DNA from: Actinocorallia longicatena
GTDB taxonomy: Bacteria > Actinomycetota > Actinomycetes > Streptosporangiales > Streptosporangiaceae
Assembly: GCF_039534125.1 (NCBI RefSeq)
Contig: NZ_BAAAUV010000020.1
Location: forward strand, 62,001-126,000
Direction: 5' to 3'
Length of the DNA stretch: 64,000 bases
The notes below the pieces were generated by a model. That model made no database searches. It saw nothing but the letters and a program-made list of their open reading frames with translations, and was not told the origin of the DNA. Made by a program: the position numbers and the translations under genes. Positions 16,318 to 25,066 of this stretch are shown piece by piece. Numbering within the stretch: the stretch's first letter is position 1; every line of letters starts with the position of its first letter.

Positions 16318-17853
16318 CTAAAGGTCTTCCAGACGCAGGTCTCGGAGTGCCCGGCGGAGCTCCTGTCGATCTTCAGGGGTCTCGGCGAACAGCTTGACGA
16401 GCCGGTGCAGGATCTCGTGCCGTTCGTGGCCGAGGTCGAGCAGGGCCCGGGCGGTCTCCCACAGTTCGGGCGGATCGCCGTCCCACAGGCGCTTCGTCAG
16501 CTCCTCATGGGCGTCGAGGTGGTCTTCTTCGGCTCCGGGGTGCTCGAACTCGAGCATCCGGCGGCGGTCGTCCTTGGAGGTCGGGTCGAGCGCGGCGAGC
16601 TCGCCGGACAGGAACGGCAGCGCGAACGCCCGCCGGGGCAGCGCCTCGAGGTCGCCGTCGGGCAGGAGCTTGGCCACCAGGGCGCGGTCCAGGCCGAAGG
16701 TGGTCGGGTCGCGGTAGGCCTCACCGAACTTGTTGGTGGCGTCCCAGACGGCGTCCAGGGTGGCCCGCACGCCGACCTCGGGCAGCGAGGTGCGCCGGGA
16801 CGCCCACCGCACCCACGCGGCCAGGACGTGCGGCATGGCGTCCTGCTCGCCCGGGGTGAGGAAGACCTTGCGGGGCAGCCAGTCCAGCAGGAACATCTCG
16901 CACTTGATCGGGGAGACCCGCAGCGGCCGCCCGAAGTCGCGGGTGCATCCGTAGGCGATGATCTTGTCGACGCAGGGGCCGGCGGCCGAGAGGTCCGACA
17001 GCTCCCCGGCGTCCTCGGAGGCCAGGAAGCGGGCGGCGAGGGTGGCCCTGCGGTCGGGGGTGTCGCGCGGCAGCGGCGGGCGGCGCCCGCCGGGCGGCAG
17101 GGCGCGCACCCGGGCCCGCAGGAAGGCGTGGTAGGAGCTGAAGGTGTCGCTGACCGGGGCGTCGGGGAGCGAGCCGGTGAGCTCCAGCGCGGGTTCGAGC
17201 CTGGCCCTGGTCTCGCGCGGGTCGAGCTCGGCGAACTCCATCAGCGGACTCTCGGCGGCCTCGGTGCGGCAGTGGTCGAGCAGCCGGTCGACGTGCGAGG
17301 AGACCCAGGCGTCGCGGACGAGCCCGGTCTCGGTCGCTCCGTCCCACCGGCCGCCGAGGTTGTTGTCGAGCAGGATCACCAGGGCGTGCCGTTCGAGGCC
17401 GCCGTAGGTGAAGGTGCAGATCACCGACTCCTGGTCGCCGTAGACGTCCTTGGAGACGTAGCACTCGCCGGGTTCGACCATCCCGACGCGGTCGGCCCAG
17501 CCGGGCCTGGCCACGCCGGCGTCGATCAGCTCGAGGGCGCCGCGCTCGGCGAGGGCCGCCTGGCGGGGCGTGCCGAGGTAGGCGACACCGGCCAGCAGGG
17601 CGAGCGCCGCGGGGGTGCCCTGGGAGACGGCATGATCGAGCAGGGCCTCCCCGATCACCTCCTCGACGTCGCTGTCGCCGAGACTCCTGCCGTACCAGGC
17701 GCCGAGGATCTCGCTGACGATCAGCTCGGCGTCCAGGGCCTCCCGGACGGCCAGGAGTTCCCGCGCGTGCAGCAGCATCGAGTCGAAGATGGCGTGAAGG
17801 TCATCGGACGGCGGACGCCCGCCGGACGGTCGCGGACGGCTGCGGGGACTCAC
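16318..17853 (-). CDS. Large conserved-looking protein of unknown function
   Basis: A 511-residue soluble protein that I do not recognise. It is mostly helical in appearance, with no signal peptide or membrane segment. Notable parts are a hydrophobic strand pair with acidic end (ERHALVILLDNNLGGRWDG), a Cys-containing centre (CVDKIIAYGC and IKCEMFLLDWLPRK), and a charged helical C-terminus. I start at the GTG at 17853, which has AAGG 9 bp upstream; an in-frame start at 17895 would add 14 residues. It lies 50 bp upstream of TY-Chap/SseB copy A in the same direction and is probably the first gene of that cluster. Confidence 0.7.
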   Translation of the reverse strand: MSPRSRPRPSGGRPPSDDLHAIFDSMLLHARELLAVREALDAELIVSEILGAWYGRSLGDSDVEEVIGEALLDHAVSQGTPAALALLAGVAYLGTPRQAALAERGALELIDAGVARPGWADRVGMVEPGECYVSKDVYGDQESVICTFTYGGLERHALVILLDNNLGGRWDGATETGLVRDAWVSSHVDRLLDHCRTEAAESPLMEFAELDPRETRARLEPALELTGSLPDAPVSDTFSSYHAFLRARVRALPPGGRRPPLPRDTPDRRATLAARFLASEDAGELSDLSAAGPCVDKIIAYGCTRDFGRPLRVSPIKCEMFLLDWLPRKVFLTPGEQDAMPHVLAAWVRWASRRTSLPEVGVRATLDAVWDATNKFGEAYRDPTTFGLDRALVAKLLPDGDLEALPRRAFALPFLSGELAALDPTSKDDRRRMLEFEHPGAEEDHLDAHEELTKRLWDGDPPELWETARALLDLGHERHEILHRLVKLFAETPEDRQELRRALRDLRLEDL

Positions 17854-17901
17854 ATTCGGCAACCTTACCCGCACAGAGCGGGCAGGTTCCGGCAAGACCC
17901 G

Positions 17902-18141
17902 TCAGCAGGTCGAAGTCCCGTGCGTTTCGGCGTGAACCCGTCCGGACGGCGGTTCCGACTTCACCATTCCGGTCAGGTGCTCGCGCGCGATCCGCTCCAC
18001 GAGCGCCGGGGTGGGGTCGAGCCCCAGATGGGCGACGCAGTGGTGGACTTCGGTCACACAGCTGGTCACCACGTCGGGGGACAGGGCGGAGAACTCGCGA
18101 GAGAGCCGGCCGGAGACGGGCTCGGCGAGCAATCGGGGCAT
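17902..18141 (-). CDS. Small three-helix-bundle dimerization-domain protein
   Basis: A 79-residue protein resembling small actinobacterial proteins annotated as three-helix bundle dimerization domain. The core EFSALSPDVVTSCVTEVHHC and VERIAREHL form amphipathic helices. The ATG at 18141 is preceded by GAGGG at about 9 bp; an upstream in-frame start at 18186 has no such site. Function is unknown; such proteins often occur singly in many copies per genome. Confidence 0.65.
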   Translation of the reverse strand: MPRLLAEPVSGRLSREFSALSPDVVTSCVTEVHHCVAHLGLDPTPALVERIAREHLTGMVKSEPPSGRVHAETHGTSTC

Positions 18142-18208
18142 GGGCAAGATCCCTCTTGATGGATTCCGTGGGGGTTCCTCGTCCATTCCATCCGGTTTGC
18201 TCCCGGTG

Positions 18209-18841
18209 TCAAGGCCTCGCAGGGGGTGATTGTCCGTTTACTTCCCGGAACCACTCGGAGTGATGTTCGGCGGCCCACTCAGGAGTCACGGAACCCGTCG
18301 TCATCCCCTCCAGGGCGCCCCTGTCCCGTACGGCGTACCAGAGGTGTCCCAGGAAGACCACGAAGATCCCTATGAACAGCCAGTCGTGGACGAAGGTCGC
18401 CCCGGTCCGCCAGTCGTCAGGCCAGGGGCTGGGGAAGGTCATGATGGTTCCGGTCGCCAGCATCACCAGGATCGCCCCGGCCGTGAAGGCCGCGTTGAGC
18501 TTCTGGCCCGCGTTGAATTTGCCGACTTCGACGATCCCGACTCCGCCGGAGGTGTCCCGGCGATCTTTTCGGCGCATCCACTCCCAGTCCCCGGGGGTGA
18601 ACCGGTTGAGCCGGCGCAGGTCGTCGCGGAAGGCCCGGGAGATCCAGCCGAGCAGCATCGGCAGCGGCAGCAGGTACCCGGCCCAGATGTGGATCGGCTT
18701 GATCAGGTCGCGCCGCCCCACGGCCGTGGAGACCGGCGGGAAGTACAGGCACAGGGCCGTCGCCAGGCAGACGATCATCAGCAGGGCGGTCAGGTGGTGG
18801 ATCGCGCGCTCGCCGCGCGAGAACCTAGGAAGTCGGCTCAT
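18209..18841 (-). CDS. Membrane cytochrome b subunit (b561/formate dehydrogenase gamma type)
   Basis: A 210-residue integral membrane protein with about four membrane helices. Conserved histidines on helices (RAIHHLTALLMIV, IKPIHIWAGYLLPLP, FVHDWLFIGIFVVFLGHLWY) fit two b-type hemes as in hydrogenase/formate dehydrogenase cytochrome b. It would pass electrons between the quinone pool and the molybdopterin protein encoded just upstream. The two genes overlap by 17 bp, which supports a two-subunit complex. Confidence 0.85.
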   Translation of the reverse strand: MSRLPRFSRGERAIHHLTALLMIVCLATALCLYFPPVSTAVGRRDLIKPIHIWAGYLLPLPMLLGWISRAFRDDLRRLNRFTPGDWEWMRRKDRRDTSGGVGIVEVGKFNAGQKLNAAFTAGAILVMLATGTIMTFPSPWPDDWRTGATFVHDWLFIGIFVVFLGHLWYAVRDRGALEGMTTGSVTPEWAAEHHSEWFREVNGQSPPARP

Positions 18842-19514
18842 CGTCGCGTCCGTTCGACTTTCCGACCCAGGCGTCGACGTCGTAGCCGCGCTTCTCCCAG
18901 TACCCGTCGGTGAGCTTGTCGGTGACCTCGATGCCGCCGAGCCACTTGAGCGACTTGTAGCCGTACATCGGGGCCACGAACAGCCGCACGGGCCCTCCGT
19001 GGTCGTGGGTGACGGGCCCGCCGAGCATCGAGGAGGCGACGATCACGTCGGGGCGCAGCGCCTGCTCCATGGTCAGCGACTCGTCGTAGGCCCCGTCGAA
19101 GGAGGTGATCATCACGCCCTTCGCGGTCAGGTCGGCGCCGACGGCCTTGAGCAGGTCGGGCAGCGCCACCCCGCTCCAGGCGACGTCCGGGACGCGCCAG
19201 CCGGTCACGCACTGGAAGTCCTTGGTGATGTTCGTCTGCGGCAGCACGGCGAGGTCGGCCATCGTGAAGGTCCGGGCGTTGGTGACCTTGCCCTTGACCT
19301 GGAGCCGGTAGGTCCGCTCGTCCCTGCTCTTCACCGACGACACGACCGAGTAGTACCGGAATCCGCCTCCCGCGGGCACGAAGTCCTTGACCGGCCCGAG
19401 CGCCCGGTCGACGCCGCCCTGCAGCTTGGCCCCGACGGCCACGCCGAGGGCCCCGAGCCCGGCCATGCCGAGCACCACCCGCCGGCCGACCGGCGTTCCC
19501 GATGATCCGTCCAC
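18825..19514 (-). CDS. Molybdopterin-dependent oxidoreductase (sulfite oxidase/YedY fold)
   Basis: A 229-residue protein with a Tat-like N-terminus (GRRVVLGMAGLGALGVAVGA) that exports it folded. The molybdenum-liganding Cys is in FQCVTGW, followed by WSGVALPDLL and the substrate-side segment DHGGPVRLFVAPMYGYKSLKW, which is typical of the sulfite oxidase fold. It lacks the C-terminal dimerization domain of true sulfite oxidases, so it is closer to MsrP/YedY-type reductases. With the cytochrome b downstream it forms a membrane-bound redox pair at the outer face. The substrate (sulfite, sulfoxide or other) is not predictable. Confidence 0.87.
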   Translation of the reverse strand: MDGSSGTPVGRRVVLGMAGLGALGVAVGAKLQGGVDRALGPVKDFVPAGGGFRYYSVVSSVKSRDERTYRLQVKGKVTNARTFTMADLAVLPQTNITKDFQCVTGWRVPDVAWSGVALPDLLKAVGADLTAKGVMITSFDGAYDESLTMEQALRPDVIVASSMLGGPVTHDHGGPVRLFVAPMYGYKSLKWLGGIEVTDKLTDGYWEKRGYDVDAWVGKSNGRDDEPTS

Positions 19515-19669
19515 CCTTCCATCAGACCAGCTCGCCGGTCCGCCGGATACCCGGCGCGACCCTCCGTAACAGATCCTTAAGGGTTGCCCCGGACCCGCGT
19601 CATGACGGCGGCCCGCCTGCGGCGCCCCCGTCCGATCGGCGATGATGGTCTCCTGACCAGGAGGAACGG

Positions 19670-20236
19670 ATGCCCATCACCCTGCCGATCGACCCCGAGG
19701 CGAACGCCCTGCTCAACAGGGACCCGCTGGCGCTGCTGACCGCGATGCTGCTCGACCAGCAGATCCCGCTCGAACGGGCCTTCGCCGCCCCCTACGAGCT
19801 GACCCGCCGGCTGGGCCACGACCTGGACGCCGAGGAGCTCGCCTCCTTCGACCCCGACGCCCTCATCGAGATCTTCGGCCGCAAGCCCGCCCTCCACCGC
19901 TTCCCCAAGGCCATGGCCAAGCGCGTCCAGGACCTCGGCCGCGCCCTCGTCGACACCTATGACGGCAGGGCCGAGCGGGTGTGGACCGAGGCGAAGTCGG
20001 GGGCCGACCTCTACAAGCGGGTCGCGGCGCTGCCCGGGTTCGGCGACCAGAAGGCCAAGATCTTCGTGGCACTCCTCGGCAAGGGCCTCGACGTCCACCC
20101 CGACGGGTGGCGCGAGGCGGCCGGCCACTACGGAGAGGACGGCTCCCGCCGCTCCGTCGCCGACATCACCGACGAGGAGACCCTCCTCCAGGTCCGCACC
20201 TACAAGCAGCAGATGAAGGCCGCGGCCAAGGCCTGA
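19670..20236 (+). CDS. HhH-GPD-type base-excision DNA repair protein
   Basis: A 188-residue DNA glycosylase-type protein of the HhH-GPD superfamily. The N-terminal helix AMLLDQQIPLERAF resembles the substrate helix of 3-methyladenine glycosylases, and ALPGFGDQKAKIFVALLGK is the helix-hairpin-helix followed by the GPD region. It is shorter than AlkA and without an iron-sulfur cluster motif. The ATG at 19670 follows an AGGAGGAA ribosome site. It stands alone between divergent and convergent neighbours. Confidence 0.85.
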   Translation: MPITLPIDPEANALLNRDPLALLTAMLLDQQIPLERAFAAPYELTRRLGHDLDAEELASFDPDALIEIFGRKPALHRFPKAMAKRVQDLGRALVDTYDGRAERVWTEAKSGADLYKRVAALPGFGDQKAKIFVALLGKGLDVHPDGWREAAGHYGEDGSRRSVADITDEETLLQVRTYKQQMKAAAKA

Positions 20237-20263
20237 GCGCGGTCTCGGCGGCCCGGAGCGATC

Positions 20264-20653
20264 TCAGCGGCCCAGCGCCCCGTCGAGGCAGCCCGCGTCG
20301 CGGCCCGTGATCCAGTCCTCCGCGTCGGGGGAGCCGCCCGGGTACCCGGCGGGCGCGCCCGTCCCGGCCGTGGTGGCCTTGCAGTAGGCGTCCATGGCCG
20401 TGACGTCGTCGGGGATGCCGGGATCACCCGGATAGCCGAACTGGGAGCCGATCTCGTGGCCCGCGGCGTAACCGCGGTCGTAGGCGCTGTCCGCGGTCGA
20501 GGACCGGCGGGTGATGGCCATCGCGGTCACGGCGACGGCCAGCAGGGTCATCGCGATGACCAGCCCGACCACCAGCCGGGCGCGGGGCGGTGCTCCCCAG
20601 TTCCAGGCCGGGGCCTCGGGTCGCCGCGCGGCGGGCAGGTCCGGTTCGGACAT
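20264..20653 (-). CDS. Single-pass membrane protein of unknown function
   Basis: A 129-residue protein: a short proline-rich cytoplasmic N-terminus, one membrane helix (LVVGLVIAMTLLAVAVTAMA, about residues 28-48) and an outside domain with two cysteines (DAYCKATT and DAGCLDG) that could form a disulfide. I recognise no family. The ATG at 20653 is the best start because a promoter -10 element ends 6 bp upstream of it, suggesting a leaderless transcript. Its stop region is part of an imperfect 19-bp tandem repeat shared with the 3' flank of the HhH-GPD gene. Confidence 0.65.
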   Translation of the reverse strand: MSEPDLPAARRPEAPAWNWGAPPRARLVVGLVIAMTLLAVAVTAMAITRRSSTADSAYDRGYAAGHEIGSQFGYPGDPGIPDDVTAMDAYCKATTAGTGAPAGYPGGSPDAEDWITGRDAGCLDGALGR

Positions 20654-20970
20654 GGACTTAGTGTAACTTTTCGGACGGTCCGAGCCCTTCGCCGGGGAGG
20701 CCGGGGAAAGGTGACCGGAACGTATACCGGCGAGTTCGGAACACCGGCGGCGCGTCAAGGCCTAGGATCTCGGGGCGGCTCGTGCCATGGACGCCCGTCT
20801 AAGGGGACGCATAGGGTGTTTCCTTACAGGCAGGAGCCGAAGACAATCTCGACTCCGACCACTGTTGTGATGGAGGCGGGAGCGCTAGCCTGCTCCCATT
20901 CACCCATAGTGACGAAACTTCGCCTCGCAGTAGGGCCGATGAGGCACCGGATGCACCGGAGGTGGCGGCG
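20654..20970. promoter_or_regulatory. 317-bp divergent intergenic region with palindrome TCGGACGGTCCGA
   Basis: This gap separates the leftward membrane protein from the rightward SpoIIE phosphatase. Reading leftward, TACACT (20665-20660) lies 6 bp before the ATG at 20653 and looks like a -10 element of a leaderless promoter, though no clear -35 is seen. Just upstream is a perfect palindrome TCGGACGGTCCGA (20671-20683), placed as an operator would be. A small hairpin (GGGAGC at 20878-20883 with GCTCCC at 20892-20897) lies nearer the SpoIIE gene, whose ribosome site is GGAGG 7-8 bp before ATG 20971. No other gene is seen. Confidence 0.35.
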
Positions 20971-23076
20971 ATGAGCACGGATACGTCAGTGCCTCAGCCC
21001 CGTGTCCCCGGGCTCGACGCCTCGGACTCGGCCCTTTTCGCGACCCTGATCAAGGAATCCCCGATGGGATTCGCCTTCTTCGACTCCGAGCTGCGCTGCC
21101 GCCGGGTCAACGACATCCTCGCCGAGCTCCTGGGCGTCGCGGTCGAGGACCTGGTGGACCGCACGCTCGCCGAGGCGCTCCCCGAGGAGCCCGCCGCGGC
21201 GATGGCCGAACATCTCTCCGAGGTGGTCCGCACTGACCGTGCGGTCACCGACCGGGACCTGCGCTTCGAGGCCCCGGCCGGGCCCAAGGACACCTCGGGG
21301 GCGGCGCCGTCGCCCGCCGAGAGCCCCTGCTGGTCGACGAGCTGGTTCCCCTCCCACAACGCCGAGGGCGAGATCCTCGGGATCGCGCTGATCGCGGTGG
21401 ACGTGACCGAGCGCCGCCTCGACGAGGAGCAGATCCGGCGCAAGGAGGAGCGGTACCGCTCCCTGGTCGAGGCCAGCTCGCAGATCGTCTGGGTGACCAC
21501 GCCCGAGGGCGAGGCCAGCGACGACGCGCCCGAGTGGCGGGCCATCACCGGCCAATCCCTCGAGGAGTACCGGGCGGGCGGCTGGCTCGCGGTCGTCCAC
21601 GAGGAGGACCGCTCGCGGGTCGAGGCCGAGTGGCTCCAGTGCCTCGACGACAACCGCACGTTCTCGATCAGCTACCGGGTCAGGACCCGCACCGGCGCGT
21701 TCCGGCAGTACGAGGTCCGCGCTGTCCCGATCAAGCGCGGCACCCGCGTGGTGGAGTGGGTCGGCGCCAACACCGACGTCACCGGCCAGCGCGAGGCCGA
21801 CGAGATGCGCGGCCGCCTGACCGAGCAGCTCTCGGCCGCGGCCCTGCGCACCGCGCGGCTCCAGCAGGCCACGTCCATGCTGGCCGAGGCCCTGACCGTC
21901 GGCCAGGTCGTCTCGGTGATCACCGAGGTCGGGCGCTCGGCGATCGGCGCCGACCGCTCGGCGGTGGCCCTCCTGGACGACGACAAGCTCAAGCTCACCG
22001 TGATCACCCCGGGTTCGGGCGAGTCCGCCGAGCCGCCGATCACCTTCGGCGTCAACGCCGCGACCGTGATGTCGGTGGCGGTCAGGGAGAGCCGTCCGTT
22101 CCTGGCCGGGACCCCTGAGAACCTCCGCAGGCAGCTCGTCAGCGACGAGGTGGAGAACTTCCTTCTCACCACCGAGGAGCGGGCCTGGGTGGGTCTTCCG
22201 CTGCTCATGGCGGGTTCGGCGATCGGAGCGCTCAGGTTCGCCTTCACCCGCCCGCGGGAGATCACCGAGGAGGAGCGGGTCTTCCTGGAGGCCCTGGCCG
22301 GCCAGTGCGCCCTCGCCCTGGGCCGCGCCACGCTCTACGAGCGGGAGCACAAGACCGCCGAGATGCTCCAGCGCAGTCTCCTGCCCGACAGCCTCCCGCA
22401 GGTCCAGGACGTCCAGCTGGCGGCCCGCTACCACCCGGCGACCCGGCACGTCCAGGTCGGCGGCGACTGGTACGACGCCTTCCGGCTGGCCGACGACCGC
22501 CTCGCGGTGGCCCTCGGCGACGTCATGGGTAAGGGAGTTCTGGCCGCTTCGGTCATGGGCCGGGTCCGCAACGCCCTGCGCGCCCTCGCCCTGAACGACC
22601 CGAGGCCCGCGGCCGTCCTGGCGGGCCTGGACCGGGTCTTCAGCGCCACCGAGGACGAGGAGCAGTTCACGACCCTCGCCTACGCGGTCTTCAACCCCGA
22701 ATCGGGGTCGTTCGTGGTGTCCAACGCCGGTCACCCACCCGCGCTGGTCGTTCGGCCCGACGGACCGCCTATCCTCGGTCTGGGCGAGCCCGGCACCCCC
22801 TTGGGCTGGCCCAGTCAGCGGCAGCAGGCAAGTTTTTCGGTTGAACCCGGCAACACTGTGGTGTTCTATTCCGATGGACTTGTGGAGAACCGTCGTCGTG
22901 GGGTGGACGCGGGCTTGGACGAGCTAGTGGTCGTCGCCGAGAACGCACCGCCCGAAGCCGTGAGCGATCCGGAGATTCTGGTCGACTACCTGGTCGATCA
23001 GATGCTCTCCGGGTATGACCATGACGATGACATCACGGTTCTCGCGCTCCATGTTCCAGCCAGAAACTCGGCGTAG
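20971..23076 (+). CDS. PAS-PAS-GAF-SpoIIE serine phosphatase
   Basis: A 701-residue cytoplasmic signalling protein. Two PAS sensor domains (about 10-145 and 155-275), a GAF domain (about 300-445) and a C-terminal PP2C/SpoIIE phosphatase domain (about 460-700) are in the standard order. Phosphatase motifs include VGGDWYDAFRL, LGDVMGKG, NAGHPPALVV, FYSDGL and GYDHDDDITVLAL, which carry the metal-binding aspartates. Such enzymes dephosphorylate anti-sigma-factor antagonists and so release sigma factors. No anti-sigma partner is adjacent, although an RsbW-like ATPase is encoded 6 kb away. ATG 20971 has GGAGG at good spacing; a GTG at 20962 is less likely. Confidence 0.9.
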   Translation: MSTDTSVPQPRVPGLDASDSALFATLIKESPMGFAFFDSELRCRRVNDILAELLGVAVEDLVDRTLAEALPEEPAAAMAEHLSEVVRTDRAVTDRDLRFEAPAGPKDTSGAAPSPAESPCWSTSWFPSHNAEGEILGIALIAVDVTERRLDEEQIRRKEERYRSLVEASSQIVWVTTPEGEASDDAPEWRAITGQSLEEYRAGGWLAVVHEEDRSRVEAEWLQCLDDNRTFSISYRVRTRTGAFRQYEVRAVPIKRGTRVVEWVGANTDVTGQREADEMRGRLTEQLSAAALRTARLQQATSMLAEALTVGQVVSVITEVGRSAIGADRSAVALLDDDKLKLTVITPGSGESAEPPITFGVNAATVMSVAVRESRPFLAGTPENLRRQLVSDEVENFLLTTEERAWVGLPLLMAGSAIGALRFAFTRPREITEEERVFLEALAGQCALALGRATLYEREHKTAEMLQRSLLPDSLPQVQDVQLAARYHPATRHVQVGGDWYDAFRLADDRLAVALGDVMGKGVLAASVMGRVRNALRALALNDPRPAAVLAGLDRVFSATEDEEQFTTLAYAVFNPESGSFVVSNAGHPPALVVRPDGPPILGLGEPGTPLGWPSQRQQASFSVEPGNTVVFYSDGLVENRRRGVDAGLDELVVVAENAPPEAVSDPEILVDYLVDQMLSGYDHDDDITVLALHVPARNSA

Positions 23077-23226
23077 TCCGTACGAAGGACCACTGGACGC
23101 CCCCTAAGGTGGTGTGTTACCGGGCTCCGGGTACGCTGCACTCCTCATGGGCCTGAGGCTTAGCCTCCCTCCCGATGGGGAGGGGTAAGGGTCTGTCGAA
23201 GCCACACGTTCGTTCGAGAGGTATTT

Positions 23227-24864
23227 GTGTCGCCTGCCAGTTCTACCTCGAAGCCGTCCGAGCTGCACGACCTGGTGATCGAGCAGCTTCTCGAGCGCGC
23301 GCGGTCCCAGGGCTACATCGAGGCCGACGACGTCCGCCGGACCTTCGAGGAGGCCGACATTCCGGTGTCGAAGGCCCCCGCCATCCTGCGGAGCCTCAGC
23401 AAGGAAGGTGTGACCGTCATGGTGACAGCTGCCGACTCCGCGGCGCCGAAGCGTCCGCGCAAGCCCGCCGCGCCCCCGCGCCGCCCCAAGACCGCGGCCG
23501 CCGCCAAGGAGAAGCCCGAGACCGTCACCACGACGGTCGAAGAGGCCTCCGAGGGCAACGGACAGGTGGAGGCTTCCCCCGCGAAGCCGCGCGCCGTCCG
23601 CAAGCCCAAGGCCGCGCCCGCCGCCAAGCCCGCCGCTCCCGCGGCGGCCGCCGCCAAGAAGGCCGCCCCGGCCAAGAAGGCCGGTGACGTCGACGACGAG
23701 GAACTCGAGGAGATCGAGGACATCGATCTCGAGGACCTGGTGGTCGAGGACGAGGTCGTCGTCGCCGAGGAGGTCGTCGCGGACGACTCCGACGATGACG
23801 AGGAGGACTCCGGCACCGGGGTCCCCAAGCCGCGCGCCGCGGGCGCCGAGGCCGCCCCCGCGGCCACGGGCGGCAAGGAGGAGGAGAGCTTCGTGCTCAC
23901 CGACTCCGACGACGACGATGACGCCCCCGTGCAGCAGATCGTCGCCGCGGGCGCCACGGCCGACCCGGTCAAGGACTACCTCAAGCAGATCGGCAAGGTC
24001 CCCCTCCTCAACGCCGAGCAGGAGGTCGAGCTCGCCAAGCGCATCGAGGCCGGCCTGTTCGCCGAGGAGCGACTGGCCAACGAGGAAGGCCGCCTGTCCG
24101 AGGAGGACACCGAAGACCTCGAGTGGATCGCCGAGGACGGCCGCCGCGCCAAGAACCACCTGCTGGAGGCCAACCTCCGCCTCGTGGTCTCGCTGGCCAA
24201 GCGCTACACCGGCCGCGGCATGCTGTTCCTGGACCTGATCCAGGAGGGCAACCTCGGTCTGATCCGCGCGGTCGAGAAGTTCGACTACACCAAGGGCTAC
24301 AAGTTCTCCACCTACGCCACCTGGTGGATCCGTCAGGCGATCACCCGGGCCATGGCCGACCAGGCGCGGACCATCCGCATCCCGGTCCACATGGTCGAAG
24401 TGATCAACAAGCTGGCCCGCGTCCAGCGCCAGATGCTCCAGGACCTGGGCCGCGAGCCCACCCCGGAGGAGCTGGCCAAGGAACTCGACATGACCCCGGA
24501 GAAGGTCGTCGAGGTGCAGAAGTACGGCCGTGAGCCGATCTCCCTGCACACCCCGCTGGGCGAGGACGGCGACAGCGAGTTCGGTGACCTGATCGAGGAC
24601 TCCGAGGCGATCGTCCCGGCCGACGCGGTCAGCTTCACCCTGCTCCAGGAGCAGCTCCACTCCGTTCTGGACACCCTGTCCGAGCGCGAGGCGGGCGTGG
24701 TCTCCATGCGCTTCGGCCTGACCGACGGCCAGCCGAAGACCCTCGACGAGATCGGCAAGGTCTACGGCGTCACGCGCGAGCGGATCCGGCAGATCGAGTC
24801 GAAGACGATGTCGAAGCTCCGGCACCCGTCGCGCTCCCAGGTGCTGCGCGACTATCTCGACTAA
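23227..24864 (+). CDS. rpoD: Principal RNA polymerase sigma factor (RpoD/HrdB/SigA)
   Basis: A 545-residue group 1 sigma factor. Region 1.1 (about 10-65), region 1.2 (from about 247, DPVKDYLKQIGKVPLL), region 2 with NLRLVVSLAKRYTGRGM and STYATWWIRQAITRA, region 3, and region 4 with VTRERIRQIESKTMSKLRH are all present. Between 1.1 and 1.2 lies a long low-complexity linker: first Ala/Lys/Pro-rich, then strongly acidic (DDEELEEIEDIDLEDL), as in HrdB proteins. The GTG start follows GAGAGG. It is the housekeeping sigma factor, so essential for transcription of most genes. A palindrome and a terminator follow the stop. Confidence 0.97.
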   Translation: MSPASSTSKPSELHDLVIEQLLERARSQGYIEADDVRRTFEEADIPVSKAPAILRSLSKEGVTVMVTAADSAAPKRPRKPAAPPRRPKTAAAAKEKPETVTTTVEEASEGNGQVEASPAKPRAVRKPKAAPAAKPAAPAAAAAKKAAPAKKAGDVDDEELEEIEDIDLEDLVVEDEVVVAEEVVADDSDDDEEDSGTGVPKPRAAGAEAAPAATGGKEEESFVLTDSDDDDDAPVQQIVAAGATADPVKDYLKQIGKVPLLNAEQEVELAKRIEAGLFAEERLANEEGRLSEEDTEDLEWIAEDGRRAKNHLLEANLRLVVSLAKRYTGRGMLFLDLIQEGNLGLIRAVEKFDYTKGYKFSTYATWWIRQAITRAMADQARTIRIPVHMVEVINKLARVQRQMLQDLGREPTPEELAKELDMTPEKVVEVQKYGREPISLHTPLGEDGDSEFGDLIEDSEAIVPADAVSFTLLQEQLHSVLDTLSEREAGVVSMRFGLTDGQPKTLDEIGKVYGVTRERIRQIESKTMSKLRHPSRSQVLRDYLD

Positions 24865-24865
24865 G

Positions 24866-24908
24866 GATCGTTTTCGACCTAGATCACTGATCTAGGTCGA
24901 AAACGATC
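24866..24908. terminator. Perfect 43-bp palindrome immediately after the sigma factor stop
   Basis: Two perfect 21-bp arms (24866-24886 and 24888-24908) flank a single C, starting one base after the TAA stop. The core reads TTTTCGACCTAGATCA and its complement. No T-tract follows it, so it resembles the U-less hairpin terminators common in actinomycetes; it is followed by a second, classical terminator. The low GC of the arms is unlike the surroundings. Confidence 0.8.
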
Positions 24909-24912
24909 GAAC

Positions 24913-24950
24913 ACGGCGGGTCGTCCTTCGGTGGACGGTCCGTCGTTTTT
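24913..24950 (+). terminator. Intrinsic terminator downstream of the sigma factor gene
   Basis: A 14-bp stem (24913-24926 with 24933-24946, including three G-U pairs) closes the stable loop TTCGGT and is followed by TTTTT. Together with the palindrome before it, this gives the sigma gene a double termination signal. Confidence 0.85.
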
Positions 24951-25066
24951 ATTCGGCTATCGCCGTTGGAACGGCAGCCCTTAACACGTAATTAACGTAG
25001 ACGTACCTCCTGAAGTCCCGATTCTTCCTACTCTCGTCTGACATGGGAGTGATGGAGGTTGACCGG

